Below, piece by piece: positions 16,650 to 23,319 of a DNA stretch of 23,319 bases; within the stretch, counting starts at the first letter, position 1; the number at the start of each line of letters is the position of its first letter. The stretch comes from Prorocentrum cordatum. Its lineage: Eukaryota > Sar > Dinophyceae > Prorocentrales > Prorocentraceae. The translations under genes were made by a program, and so were the position numbers. Below the pieces are notes generated by a model, which had not been told where the DNA came from, ran no database searches, and was given only the letters and a program-made list of their open reading frames with translations. The stretch lies in NCBI GenBank assembly GCA_963575745.1, contig CAUYUJ010018334.1, positions 120,442-143,760 on the forward strand. Direction: 5' to 3'.

Positions 16650-17025
16650 GCAGATCTGGGTTGGACACCTCTTGGGCGCCTCGTCTGGTTTCTGGGGATG
16701 CCTCTCGGGGGCCTCTCGGTGGCTTTTCCGGGGCCTCTTGTGAGCCTCTTGGGATGCACGGCGGGGCTCCTGGGGGCCATATTGGCGGGAAAGGCCGCCC
16801 AATGCCTCCTCGTCGCCCCCCTCAATTAGGTGTGAAGTCGTGGAAGCTTCCGCTCGCTTCGCATTGAATGCGGCGCCAAATAGCTCGCGCGCCGCGCCCA
16901 AGAGCTCCCAATCGCGTGCAGTAGCGCCGAACAGAGTCCAAGCAGCGCCCAATAGTGCCATGTGAGGGAGGTGCGTTGCGTCCGCTTGGCGAGCTGTTCG
17001 GCGCGCTGCTGGGCGCCATGGGGAC
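16650..17025. repeat. Degenerate CCTCTTGGGC / GCGCCCAAKAG array with orientation switches
   Basis: 16660-16775 carries CTCTTGGGCGCC, CTCTCGGGGGCC and CCTCTTGTGAGC; 16868-16965 carries the opposite strand form (GCGCCAAATAGC, GCGCCCAAGAGC, GCGCCGAACAG, GCGCCCAATAG); 16985-17022 flips again (GAGCTGTTCGGCGC, CTGCTGGGCGCC). Same motif family as 8577-8900. Confidence 0.6.
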
Positions 17026-17163
17026 GACCACACGCTTCTGTGAGTTGTTCTCTGGCCTCCGTCGCACTCCGTCTCTTGCTCGGTCCTCTTATCATAGCAA
17101 CAGGGCGGGCCCGAGACCCGTGTGGGCGTGCCCCCAAAATCGCTTGTGCCCCGTCATCCGGTA

Positions 17164-17440
17164 CATCGACAAAATGTTGCACCACCTGGTGTTGTCAAGA
17201 AAGCAAGCCGATTTTGCAATGGATGTTCGCTTCCACCCCCCTCTCCCCCAATCTTAACATTGGCTGCGGTCCCGGGTTCATCGAAACGGCTCGATGGTGC
17301 AACATTCTGTCGCGAGCCCTGGGGGGGCGCCAAGGGACCTTTGCCATGTGCCCAATATCAAGATCAGGGGGAGGGGGGGGGAGGAGCAATGCAATATAGC
17401 TGACAATGCGCGGCAAAAGTGGTGCAACATTTTGTCGACG
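17164..17440. mobile_element. 277-bp TIR element flanked by TA, with a third internal arm copy
   Basis: GTACATCGACAAAATGTTGC plus ACCAC at 17161-17185 matches the reverse complement of 17419-17443 at 24 of 25 bases, including the flanking TA (17162-17163, 17441-17442). Similarity continues inward: a CT-tract followed by AATCTTAACATTGG on the left against GATCTTGATATTGG on the right. A further copy of the arm (TGGTGCAACATTCTGTCG) lies at 17295-17312 in right-arm orientation. No coding capacity. Confidence 0.7.
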
Positions 17441-17570
17441 TACGGTCCCTCTTGTCGTCACGACGTGCACCAGGAGTGCGCGACGGAAGAGATTGTCCAG
17501 CGTGCGGCGCCCACCCCCTCGCACCTCGGACACCGCGCGCGCAGCTTCGAATGCTGGAGAGCAGCAGCGG

Positions 17571-17745
17571 TAGAGACAGGGACGAGGCCGGGATGCGGAG
17601 ACGTGCGCTCCGGAGAACGCTCTCGGAGCGTCCCGGAACGCTCCGAGAAGGCCGCGGCGCCCGAGGCGTCCTCCAGGTCCGCGGGGTCTCAGAGATTCTG
17701 GATCTGCCGTACCCGCTCTCATCCTCGTCCTGTCTTCGTCTTGAT
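17571..17745 (+). mobile_element. MITE-like family 4, copy 3
   Basis: Left GAGACAGGGACGAGG against the reverse complement of the right end GACGAAGACAGGACGAGG. The core has GGAGAACGCTCTCGGAGCG, CCCGGAACGCTCCGAGAAGG and CCGCGGCGCCC. The right half matches copy 2 (GATCTGAGAGATTCT versus GGTCTCAGAGATTCT; CTTCGTCTTRATCG). TA is present on the left only. Confidence 0.6.
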
Positions 17746-17764
17746 CGACTGTGTCGTTGCCCTC

Positions 17765-17965
17765 CGTGTCTGCCTCCTCCTCCTCCTCCTCCTCCTCCCT
17801 CCTCCTCCCTCCTCCTCCCTCCTCCTCCCCCTCCCCTCCTCCTCCCTCCCCTCCCTCCTCCCCTCCCCTCCCCTCCCCTCCCCTCCCTCCCCTCCCCTCC
17901 CCTCCCCTCCCCTCCCCTCCCTCCCCTCCCCTCCCTCCCCTCCCCTCCCCTCCCCTCCCTCCCCC
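17765..17965. repeat. CCT and CCCCT microsatellite
   Basis: (CCT)n to about 17788, CCTCCCT hybrids to about 17855, then (CCCCT)n with CCCTCC interruptions to 17965. The - strand is (GGGGA)n, a potential G-quadruplex former. Confidence 0.95.
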
Positions 17966-18524
17966 CCTCCTCGGCCAGCCTCGTGCCGCGCAAGCAGGCA
18001 CAGCGGAGGGCTTCTCTTGGCCGTCCTCGGCCCCGGGCCGAGGCCCCGCGCCGGGCCCTTCGGGGCGGGAGGGGGGGCGAGGAGCGAGACCCCCCGGAGA
18101 GGGCCGAGGGTACGTGTCGGTGACCCCACGCGGGCCCTATAGCCCCGCCCCCCCCACCCCCCCCCTTCTGAGAAATCGTGGCCCCCCCCCCCTCTGCGAA
18201 ATCGTGGGGGGTGGGGGGCAGGGTTCAACACACGGGGGCACCTGGCGTTGACGGGGGGGGTGCTATCCCACACTGGTGCTTCAGGGAGCGAGCCCGGCTG
18301 GGCGCTCTTGCAGCTCCCCCTTCGGGGGCCGTTTCGAGCGGTGTCCCTTTCAGCCTCACCTCTGCCCCTGGACCCCACCTTCCTGACGCCCCCCCCGCCC
18401 CCGGAAAAGGTACAGATCTTCGGGGGGGTCACGTGGTGAGAGCATCAGGGCGTCGGTGGTCGGAGGTCGCCGATCCCCCCTTCGAAGGCTTCGGGATAAA
18501 GCCGAGCTCTCCGAATTCCCCTCC
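17966..18524. other. Unassigned GC-rich sequence with G- and C-runs
   Basis: Contains CTGAGAAATCGTGG (18169-18182) and CTGCGAAATCGTGG (18193-18206), a close direct repeat between C- and G-runs. Several runs of eight or more C or G. No supported gene. Confidence 0.35.
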
Positions 18525-18622
18525 CTCATCCTCCACCTCCTCCTTCTCCGTCCTCCTTCTCCCTCCTCCCTTCTCCTCCTCCTCCTCCTCCTCCTCCTCC
18601 TCCTCCTCCTCCTCCTCCTCCA
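18525..18622. repeat. (CTC)n microsatellite
   Basis: Imperfect CTCCTTCTC units followed by about 16 perfect CTC units ending at CAGGACTGG. Confidence 0.95.
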
Positions 18623-18829
18623 GGACTGGTCAGGTCCAGTCCTGGCCCCCCGTGGTCGGGGGGTCCTGGGTTGGTCAGCCTCCCGCGTGGCGGTGGAGCG
18701 GACCCAAGCTCCCCGCTGACTCCTCCTGGTGGCCTGGCCCACTACCATGGGTGTATGTAGGCTGGAGCTCGCGGAGGAAGCAAAATCCTCCTCCTCTTCT
18801 TTATTGCCCGGCAGTTCTTCCCTGGCCGC

Positions 18830-19125
18830 TGGCCCACGGTGGGGTTGGCTCGAGGCCGCACCGTGGAGGCAGAAAGACAAGGCCCCCTCCTGCGGCCCCC
18901 CCCCCGAGGGGGGTTTTCGGCGGGACCGTCGGACCCCTCCCTGCTCTCTGCAGTCGACCTGCACAGCAAGGGTGGGCAGCCTTCCCAGGGGCACCCTGGC
19001 ATCCCTGCCTCCTCGGTCCATCCCTGACCACTTCCGTCGGCCGCGCCCCCGCTCGAGAAGCTTCGACATGGGCGTCCAAGGCCCCTGCACCCTTCTCGCG
19101 CACCCTTATGACCCGGGCCGACTGT
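18830..19125 (+). repeat. Long direct repeat, copy 1 (upstream of LINE relic)
   Basis: Matches 21405-21702 in the same orientation. The best block, 18953-19023 against 21534-21604, has 57 of 71 identical bases by hand count, and all 14 differences are transitions. Beyond it CTCGAGAAGC / TTCGAAAAAC, GGCGTCCAAGGCCC / GGCCCTCTAAGGCCC and CACCCTTATGACCCGGGCCGAC / CATCCTTATTACATGGGTCGAC keep the order. It may be the 3' part of an earlier copy of the same retrotransposon. Confidence 0.75.
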
Positions 19126-19310
19126 GTCCCTTGGTGGCGGGCGGCCCTGCTTGCCCAGCGGGTGGCGCCGCTGGGCACTGCCCGGCGGGTGGCCCCCGGG
19201 GCCTGGGAGAGATAGCGTCTGGGCACGGTGTACTGGGGCGCCGCGGCAGGCCTCGGGCCCTCAGGCGGGCTGGGGGGTGGAAGGTCCGGGGCCTGTGGCT
19301 TGGCATCGCT

Positions 19311-20194
19311 CGGACGTGCGCTCAATCTCCTCGGCGAGGACCATCGAGGAGCGTTTACGCATCACCTTGCGGGACGAGAAATGCACGAACTCGAAGCACG
19401 CACGGGGAATGGACCCCCGAGCGGTGGCAGGGTGGAGAACGGGTGTCATGCCGTCTGGCAGGCACGGGGCGGGGGTCGTTGGACTCACGGGCTCCTCTCT
19501 CACGAAGTTGCGCTCTCTTGCGGGCGGACTGGTTCGGGCCATGACAGGCCTCGCGTCGCTCACTGTTTGCACCTGCGCGCAACAAGATCGGATGCGTGAT
19601 CCTACGCTCGAGGCGACCTGCCCGCTTCTCGCTCGCTGTGCTGCCTGGCTGTGGGCCTGGAAGATCTCCGCCTCGCAGCTCGGAGCGGCGTGGCAGGCGA
19701 TTCGCACACGTCAGCACGGCATGTGGTGACTGTGTTTTGGTCCCATTTCGGCTGTCATCCTCGCTCTTCGAAGGAAAGGGTGGGACATGACGGCGCCGCA
19801 CGTGCTGCGAACGGAGGAGGGGCGATCCGATCGCCGTTTTTGCGGTGCCCTGCGTGGTGCGCTCGGCCACCATTTCTGCGATCGCCACTCTGCCATCGCC
19901 TCCTCTGAAGAGGAGGACTGGGCGAGGCGCCCGTTTCCAGTTCACGTCAGGCAGCGTAGGGAGTTCCTGCGGGAGCAAGGGGCCTCTCCTCTCGGGTGGT
20001 CGGCTTGGGAGGTGGCTCCTCTCTTATGCGGGCTCCCTTCGTATTCCTGTGCGGCTTCGGCCGCTGCTCCCTCGCCCTCATCATCCTCATCGCGCAGTGA
20101 CGTTCCTCCACCAGCCATCAGTGGACGTCCTGGGATTCCAGGGCTGGGTTTCCCGTGGAAGGCTTCTCGTGGTCGGGCTCTTACTGTACCTCAT
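19311..20194 (+). pseudogene. Decayed LINE (non-LTR retrotransposon), post-RT region
   Basis: Seen: one + frame encodes WRTGVMPSGRHGAGVVGL, TKLRSLAGGLVRAMTGLASL, PLLARCAAWLWAWKISAS, then an in-frame TGA at 19727-19729, then CFGPISAVILALRRKGWD and TAPHVLRTEEG in the same frame up to about 20194. Known to me: the region after the reverse-transcriptase domain in dinoflagellate LINE proteins has this pattern (a G-V-LPS-x-x-HGA-x-V-x-G-L block, an L-x-x-LR helix, a P-L-x-x-W segment and a GP-x-x-A-x-x-x-L-x-x-x-GW block). The reverse-transcriptase palm with its Tyr/Phe-x-Asp-Asp motif is not found upstream and no endonuclease is seen, so this is a 5'-truncated, stop-containing relic. The frame ends at the TA where the element at 20197 is inserted. 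Continues after two insertions at 20780. Alternative: some other reverse-transcriptase family. Confidence 0.6.
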
Positions 20195-20196
20195 TA

Positions 20197-20397
20197 GTGA
20201 ATTTATTTGGTTTTAAGGGTTTTAACAAAAGGTCGCAGCCACGCAGAGGGCGTGCGTTTCGACGCCCCAAATGCTCGGCCTCCAGTACTTCTACGTGGCG
20301 GCGTCCCCGCAGGCACGCAGAGGGCACGCGTGGCGACGGGGGCGTCGCCACGCAGAGCCTCTAAAGACCAAACATTTTGAAAACCAATTGTTTCCAC
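20197..20397. mobile_element. 201-bp TIR-like element flanked by TA, inside LINE relic
   Basis: Left GTGAATTTATTTGGTTTT against the reverse complement of the right end GTGGAAACAATTGGTTTT, 13 of 18 identical; TA stands at 20195-20196 and 20398-20399. AT-rich ends enclose a GC-rich middle with three CCACGCAGAG-type direct repeats (near 20239, 20313 and 20349). The weak TIR keeps confidence moderate. Confidence 0.45.
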
Positions 20398-20568
20398 TAC
20401 TAAAGTAGGTCTGGTGCTGGCCCGGAGGCTGCCGGCTGCGGGCGGCGTGCGGTCGAGGTCACTGCCGCCGGCCGGCCTCTCCGAGCGACGCTTGAAGGGG
20501 GGCTGCCGGGCCGCGTCGGGGCGGTTCCCAGAGGTGAGCGGCGGGCGGGTCTGGAGTCCATGCGTTCG
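20398..20568. other. Remnant between two insertions
   Basis: GC-rich, non-repetitive. By position it should be LINE sequence between the post-RT and RNase H parts, but I cannot recognise conserved residues in it. Confidence 0.3.
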
Positions 20569-20774
20569 ATGCTCGTTTCGGGGACCTTCCCGGGGCCCAC
20601 CCAACGGATCTGTTCGACTCAGGTTCGGCTCAAGTTCGACTGAGGTTCGACTCAGGTTCGACTCAGGTTCGACTCAGGTTCGACGCAGGTTCGACTCGGG
20701 TTCGACTCAGGTTCGACGCAGCTTCGACGCACGAGTGGAGCGAGTGGCTCCAGGAAGGTCCCCAGAATGAGCAT
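20569..20774. mobile_element. 206-bp TIR element carrying an 11-bp tandem array
   Basis: ATGCTCGTTTCGGGGACCTT plus CC at 20569-20590 matches the reverse complement of 20753-20774 at 19 of 22 positions; similarity extends weakly outward (CATGCGT and related). The centre is the 11-unit array at 20612-20732. It sits between recognisable pieces of the LINE relic. No clear target duplication. Confidence 0.6.
20612..20732 (+). repeat. Eleven tandem copies of GTTCGACTCAG (11 bp)
   Basis: Eleven contiguous units without indels; variants are mostly single base changes (GGCTC, GACGC, GACTG). Units join as GGTTCGACTCA, which matches the Pol III B-box consensus GGTTCGANTCC at all but the last base. Confidence 0.95.
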
Positions 20775-20779
20775 GCAAC

Positions 20780-21334
20780 ATGCGTGTGGGACCCCCCAAC
20801 CTCACGATACTTGGTGAGCACTGGAGTTTGTGCGAGAGGCTCAATCTTGGGACTTGGTGCTCGAGCGGCGGCCTGTCGCGTCACGCCTCCGTCTGGAGAA
20901 GGATCTTCCGTCTCACGGAAAAAGTTGGCGGCAGACCCGAGCTGAGTTGGACCCCAGCGGTCAGAACGCTAGGTGAGCTTGTGGCTTGGGAGCCTCCGCG
21001 GAGAAGGTCCATCGGTTCACGGGCAATCCCTGGGCTGATTTTGTTTACGAAGTTAGGTGTCCAGGATGTGGCTGTCGCACAAGTCGCGGTCGACTCCTCA
21101 AATGCTGCTGTTAAATAATGTACGCTCACCTTTGACTTCCTGGCGCGGGCTGTGCAGTCGATTTGTTCTCGTCCCGAGGCCCAGGGGGTTGCTCCATTTC
21201 ATCCCAAAACGGTGGTCAGGCAAGACAGGCTCATTTTCATCGCTCACGACCCTATCCTGCTGGCTCCTGGTTCGACCGCGGTCCAGTGCAGGCGTTGCTT
21301 GGCATTGGCTTGGTCTCCATCCAGTGCCTTGTGA
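20780..21334 (+). pseudogene. Decayed LINE: RNase H C-terminal half and Cys-x-x-Cys tail
   Basis: Seen: the frame that continues the post-RT relic reads WRRIFRLTEKVGGRPELSWT followed by PAVRTLGELVAWE, ILFTKLGVQDVAVAQVAVDS, a TAA at 21116-21118, and then, still in frame, CTLTFDFLARAVQSICSRPE, RQDRLIFIAHDPILLAPGST and AVQCRRCLALAW, ending at TGA 21332-21334. Known: RNase H domains of dinoflagellate LINEs show an SWTPAHxT-type motif, a GNxxAD-x-x-x-KLGA-like helix, and then a tail ending in Cys-x-x-Cys. Here the His of SWTPAH is Val and the GNxxAD motif is garbled, so the enzyme would be dead. The tail Cys pair is encoded at 21287-21298. Confidence 0.6.
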
Positions 21335-21404
21335 AAGCCACGGGGCGAAGTGCGATCCGCCGCCCCCCCCCCATGTTCCAGGCCCTGGCCCAGGCGGTTG
21401 AGCA

Positions 21405-21701
21405 GATGGGGTGGCGCTCTCGTGCCTCTAGGGGCGGGGGAGGTCCTGCTGCTCCTGCTGCGCCGCTGCCGAGAGGGCGGCGGCGGTGGGAGGGTTCCCC
21501 TTCGAATGAGACGGCCACGAGGTGCATCTTGAAGTCAACCCGCATGGTAAGGATGGGCAACCTTCCCAAGGGTACCCTGGTATCCTTGCCCCTTCGGCCC
21601 ATCCTCGGCGACTTTCGCTGGCCAGCCTCGTTCGAAAAACGCCAACGTGGCCCTCTAAGGCCCTTGCGTCCTCACCGCCCATCCTTATTACATGGGTCGA
21701 C

Positions 21702-21702
<1 letters not shown>
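21405..21702 (+). repeat. Long direct repeat, copy 2 (downstream of LINE relic)
   Basis: See copy 1 at 18830-19125. It follows the LINE stop codon by about 70 bases and runs to the T91 tract at 21703. Differences in the best block are all transitions, and copy 2 is the AT-richer one at most of them. Confidence 0.75.
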
Positions 21703-21797
<95 letters not shown>

Positions 21798-21850
21798 GGT
21801 TTTCTTTTGTACCCTCTGCGGGGCTCGGACGGCGGCTGGCTCCCCGAAGT
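21703..21850 (-). mobile_element. Retroposed fragment: 57 bases plus a 91-base poly(A) on the - strand
   Basis: 91 uninterrupted T (21703-21793) are followed by AAATGGTTTTCTTTTG and 41 further bases. GTCGACG occurs directly before the T run (21696-21702) and again at 21851-21857, as a 7-bp target duplication would. The direct-repeat partner has GGGCCGACTG at this point with no insertion. On the - strand the piece reads as a short 3' end with a poly(A) tail. Source transcript not recognised. The length of the T run may be imprecise in an assembly. Confidence 0.5.
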
Positions 21851-21857
21851 GTCGACG

Positions 21858-22164
21858 GCCTGGGGGGACCTCCTGCCCCCTGAGGCGCCGCCGAGTCCTG
21901 CGCCTTTCGGCGGGCCCGCGGTTGGCTCTCGCGGACGGCAGGCGCCCCATCGACAGGAGCCGCCTGTCGCAGGCTCATGACTCGGTGGGCTCCCACGGGT
22001 ACCTATAGGTGGCTGGCGTTAGGAGGTCACGTGCAATCCCTACCCCACCACCCCACGGTTTCTAGGGGGAGGGGACCCTTCAAGGCGCTCTTCTCCCCTG
22101 AGCTGGCGTGTTTGCGGCTCGTGGGTTGCACGTTCTGTGCTGCGGCCTGCGTCCTCTTCGCTGC
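21858..22164. other. Unassigned sequence after the poly(T) insertion
   Basis: 21858-21920 may continue the direct repeat (GGCGCCGC then CGGCGGG also follow copy 1 near 19166-19190), but the match is weak. No gene is supported. Confidence 0.3.
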
Positions 22165-22345
22165 CCTGCTTCTCTCCCTCCTTGCCTCCTCCTCCTCGCC
22201 CTCCTCCTCTTTCTTGCCCCCTCTCGCCCTCCTTGTATGCCCCTCGCCCTCACCGCCCTTCTCCTCGTTCGCCTCCTCGTCCTCGACCTCGGCCCTCCTC
22301 CTGATCCTCCTGCGCCTCCTCCTCCTGCGCCTCCCCCTCCATGCC
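22165..22345. repeat. CT-rich low-complexity stretch
   Basis: CCTCCTCCTCGCCCTCC and CTCCTGCGCCTCC units, imperfect throughout. Confidence 0.8.
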
Positions 22346-22900
22346 TCCTCCAGCCCTCGAGGATCGAGGGTGCAGCCCTCTGGGGCGCCGCCTGGGCCCT
22401 CGGAGGCCCCCCGAGATAGCAGGGCAGGCCCCCGGAGGTGCCCCCCTCGGGGAAGCCTCCGCGGGGGGGCCCGCGGGCCTCGCTCGGGGCCTCCGGAGAG
22501 ACTCTGTCCGAGGCGGAGACGTGTCCCGTCGGACCGTCTTGGCCGGCATGGGCGCGTGAGCTGCCCGCGCACCGCGCAAGGTCGCGCGGCGCCCTCGTCT
22601 CTGACGCAGCGTGCCGCGCTGGGTCGCTATGCCACCTCGCATGCAGGCGGACCGAGGTAGAAGACCGAGGTCGGTTCGGGGAGGGTACCCTAGCGTTCTT
22701 CGTGTTGCTTGGACGTTCTTGTGCACCCTGGGGAGGGTACCCTTGGATGTTCTGTGCGCTCTGGCCGGCGGAGGGTCTCGTGTTCTCGAGGGGTGCTCCC
22801 CTGGCCCAGGTCCGACGAGCCGCTGCCTCGAGGATCGGTGTTGGGAGACCTCGGCAGGCGGTGGATATGGATCTACTCGGCCCCCCCTGGGGCCGAAGCA
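22346..22900. other. Unassigned; contains a 52-bp tandem duplication
   Basis: GGGGAGGGTACCCT occurs at 22678 and, as GGGGAGGGTACCCT followed by TGG, at 22730; GTTCTTGTGCACCCT / GTTCTGTGCGCTCT follow in each. A 159-codon frame (22438-22917) crosses the region and ends inside the TIR element at 22903. It has no recognised domain and I do not call it a gene. Confidence 0.35.
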
Positions 22901-22902
22901 TA

Positions 22903-23080
22903 CTCCAGATTTCGTAATAAAAGGGAGGGGGTCTGGACCCTCCAAGACAAGCCATTTCAGACCTCCCCCGTGGGAGAACCCTCCAAAACATCGTCCCCAG
23001 ACCCCCCAGGCCCTCCAAGATAGCCTGGAAGAGACCCCCCCCGAAATGAGACCCCCCTCCCTTTATTACGAAATCTGGAG
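22903..23080. mobile_element. 178-bp MITE with 32-bp near-perfect TIRs flanked by TA
   Basis: CTCCAGATTTCGTAATAAA at 22903 equals the reverse complement of the right end at 23080; the 32-base arms (22903-22934, 23049-23080) differ only in A4-G3 versus A3-G3 and the length of the next G run. TA at 22901-22902 and 23081-23082. Inside, GACCCTCCAAGACAAGCC and GGCCCTCCAAGATAGCCTGG form a direct sub-repeat. No coding capacity. This fits Tc1/mariner-type MITEs and, from its near-identical arms, is the youngest-looking element here. Confidence 0.85.
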
Positions 23081-23089
23081 TATCCCTGG

Positions 23090-23140
23090 CCACCGCCCGG
23101 TGGGGTCCCAGGACGCAGGACGTCGGTGCCCGGGCGGTGG
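23090..23140. other. 11-bp perfect inverted repeat
   Basis: CCACCGCCCGG at 23090-23100 and CCGGGCGGTGG at 23130-23140 can form a stem with a 29-base loop, immediately outside the MITE. Confidence 0.7.
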
Positions 23141-23166
23141 ATGCGGAGGAGTCCCCGCCTCGCAGG

Positions 23167-23319
23167 TACGCCGCCGCCGCGGCCACGAAGGCCCGGACGG
23201 CCCGGCGGGCGGAGCAGAAGCCGCAGGTTGCGGGGTGGGCGGAACCCAGGCCTACATCTCCGATGTTTTTTTTTCGATCCAGGCACTCCATGGCGTTCAA
23301 TCCATGGCGCTTCAAGAAG
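23167..23319 (+). CDS. Candidate exon pair at window edge
   Basis: Seen: CCCGCCTCGCAG precedes G at 23166; 23167-23226 gives 20 codons (YAAAAATKARTARRAEQKPQ) rich in GC3 and AAG lysines; CCGCAG|GT at 23226/23227 is a donor; 23227-23282 ends in an eight-T tract plus CGATCCAG, a good acceptor; 23283-23319 continues in the same phase (ALHGVQSMALQE) to the window end. The intron would be 56 bases. No domain is recognisable. The opposite strand also has an open frame through here (CGFCSARRAVRAFVAAAAA), so strand and coding status are uncertain. Confidence 0.3.

Noticed and set aside
20612-20732. CRISPR-like appearance of the 11-bp array
   Set aside because: The units are contiguous with no spacers and far too short for CRISPR repeats, and the window is eukaryotic.
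20612-20732. tRNA gene suggested by GGTTCGACTC
   Set aside because: Only the B-box-like core repeats. No acceptor stem, anticodon arm or A box could be paired around it.
21796-22008. Zinc-ribbon-like frame starting FFCTLCGAR on the + strand
   Set aside because: The first 55 bases belong to the inferred - strand retroposed fragment next to the T91 tract, and the rest has no second Cys pair of proper spacing.
22438-22917. 159-codon + frame before the MITE
   Set aside because: It ends inside the inserted element and shows no domain. The region carries a 52-bp tandem duplication, and overlapping frames are equally open.

Overview
The window looks like nuclear DNA of a GC-rich dinoflagellate. 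This is an inference from four signs. (1) A short exon-like island at 13437 encodes a secretory signal peptide followed directly by Phe-Val-Pro, the mark of bipartite plastid leaders in peridinin-type dinoflagellates, with a pyrimidine-CAG site 47 bases upstream that suits spliced-leader addition. (2) There are relics of a non-LTR retrotransposon whose post-RT, RNase H and Cys-x-x-Cys tail resemble the dinoflagellate LINE proteins I know. (3) Exon-like islands are tiny, almost all G or C at third codon positions, and separated by kilobases of low-complexity DNA. (4) There are many short inverted-repeat elements and degenerate minisatellites. A Prorocentrum-like genome would suit the high GC, but I computed no composition and searched no database.

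There is no complete gene. Layout: 1-960, a possible 3' exon with a poly-Glu tract, then intron-like sequence; 960-5830, a large dyad-symmetric array, a GT/GTCT microsatellite, a 2.2 kb GGA / AAT-AAG / GGA block and a second dyad-symmetric array of 15-bp units; 5830-9920, GGA and GTC arrays around one convincing 63-base micro-exon, then decamer and ~88-bp tandem arrays; 9920-13240, dispersed repeats, two related TIR elements beside ATG/GTC microsatellites and a third TIR element; 13240-15550, the plastid-leader exon, a 1.2 kb GGC/GAC minisatellite and a second exon-like island; 15550-17750, a cluster of TIR elements; 17765-19125, CT arrays and the first copy of a long direct repeat; 19310-21335, a decayed LINE carrying two TIR insertions and followed by the second direct-repeat copy, which is broken by a 91-T tract; 21860-23319, CT-rich DNA, a very clean 178-bp TIR element and a possible exon pair at the edge.

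The main biology is repeat evolution. At least five elements of about 160-280 bp have TIRs flanked by TA, as expected for Tc1/mariner-type MITEs; two lie back to back sharing one TA. Another has a 5-bp duplication and sits at the end of an exon-like island. One carries eleven 11-bp units that resemble the Pol III B box. Several tandem arrays reverse orientation in the middle and so form giant imperfect palindromes.

All exon calls are low to moderate confidence, because GC-rich, stop-poor DNA is open in many frames. They need transcript evidence.
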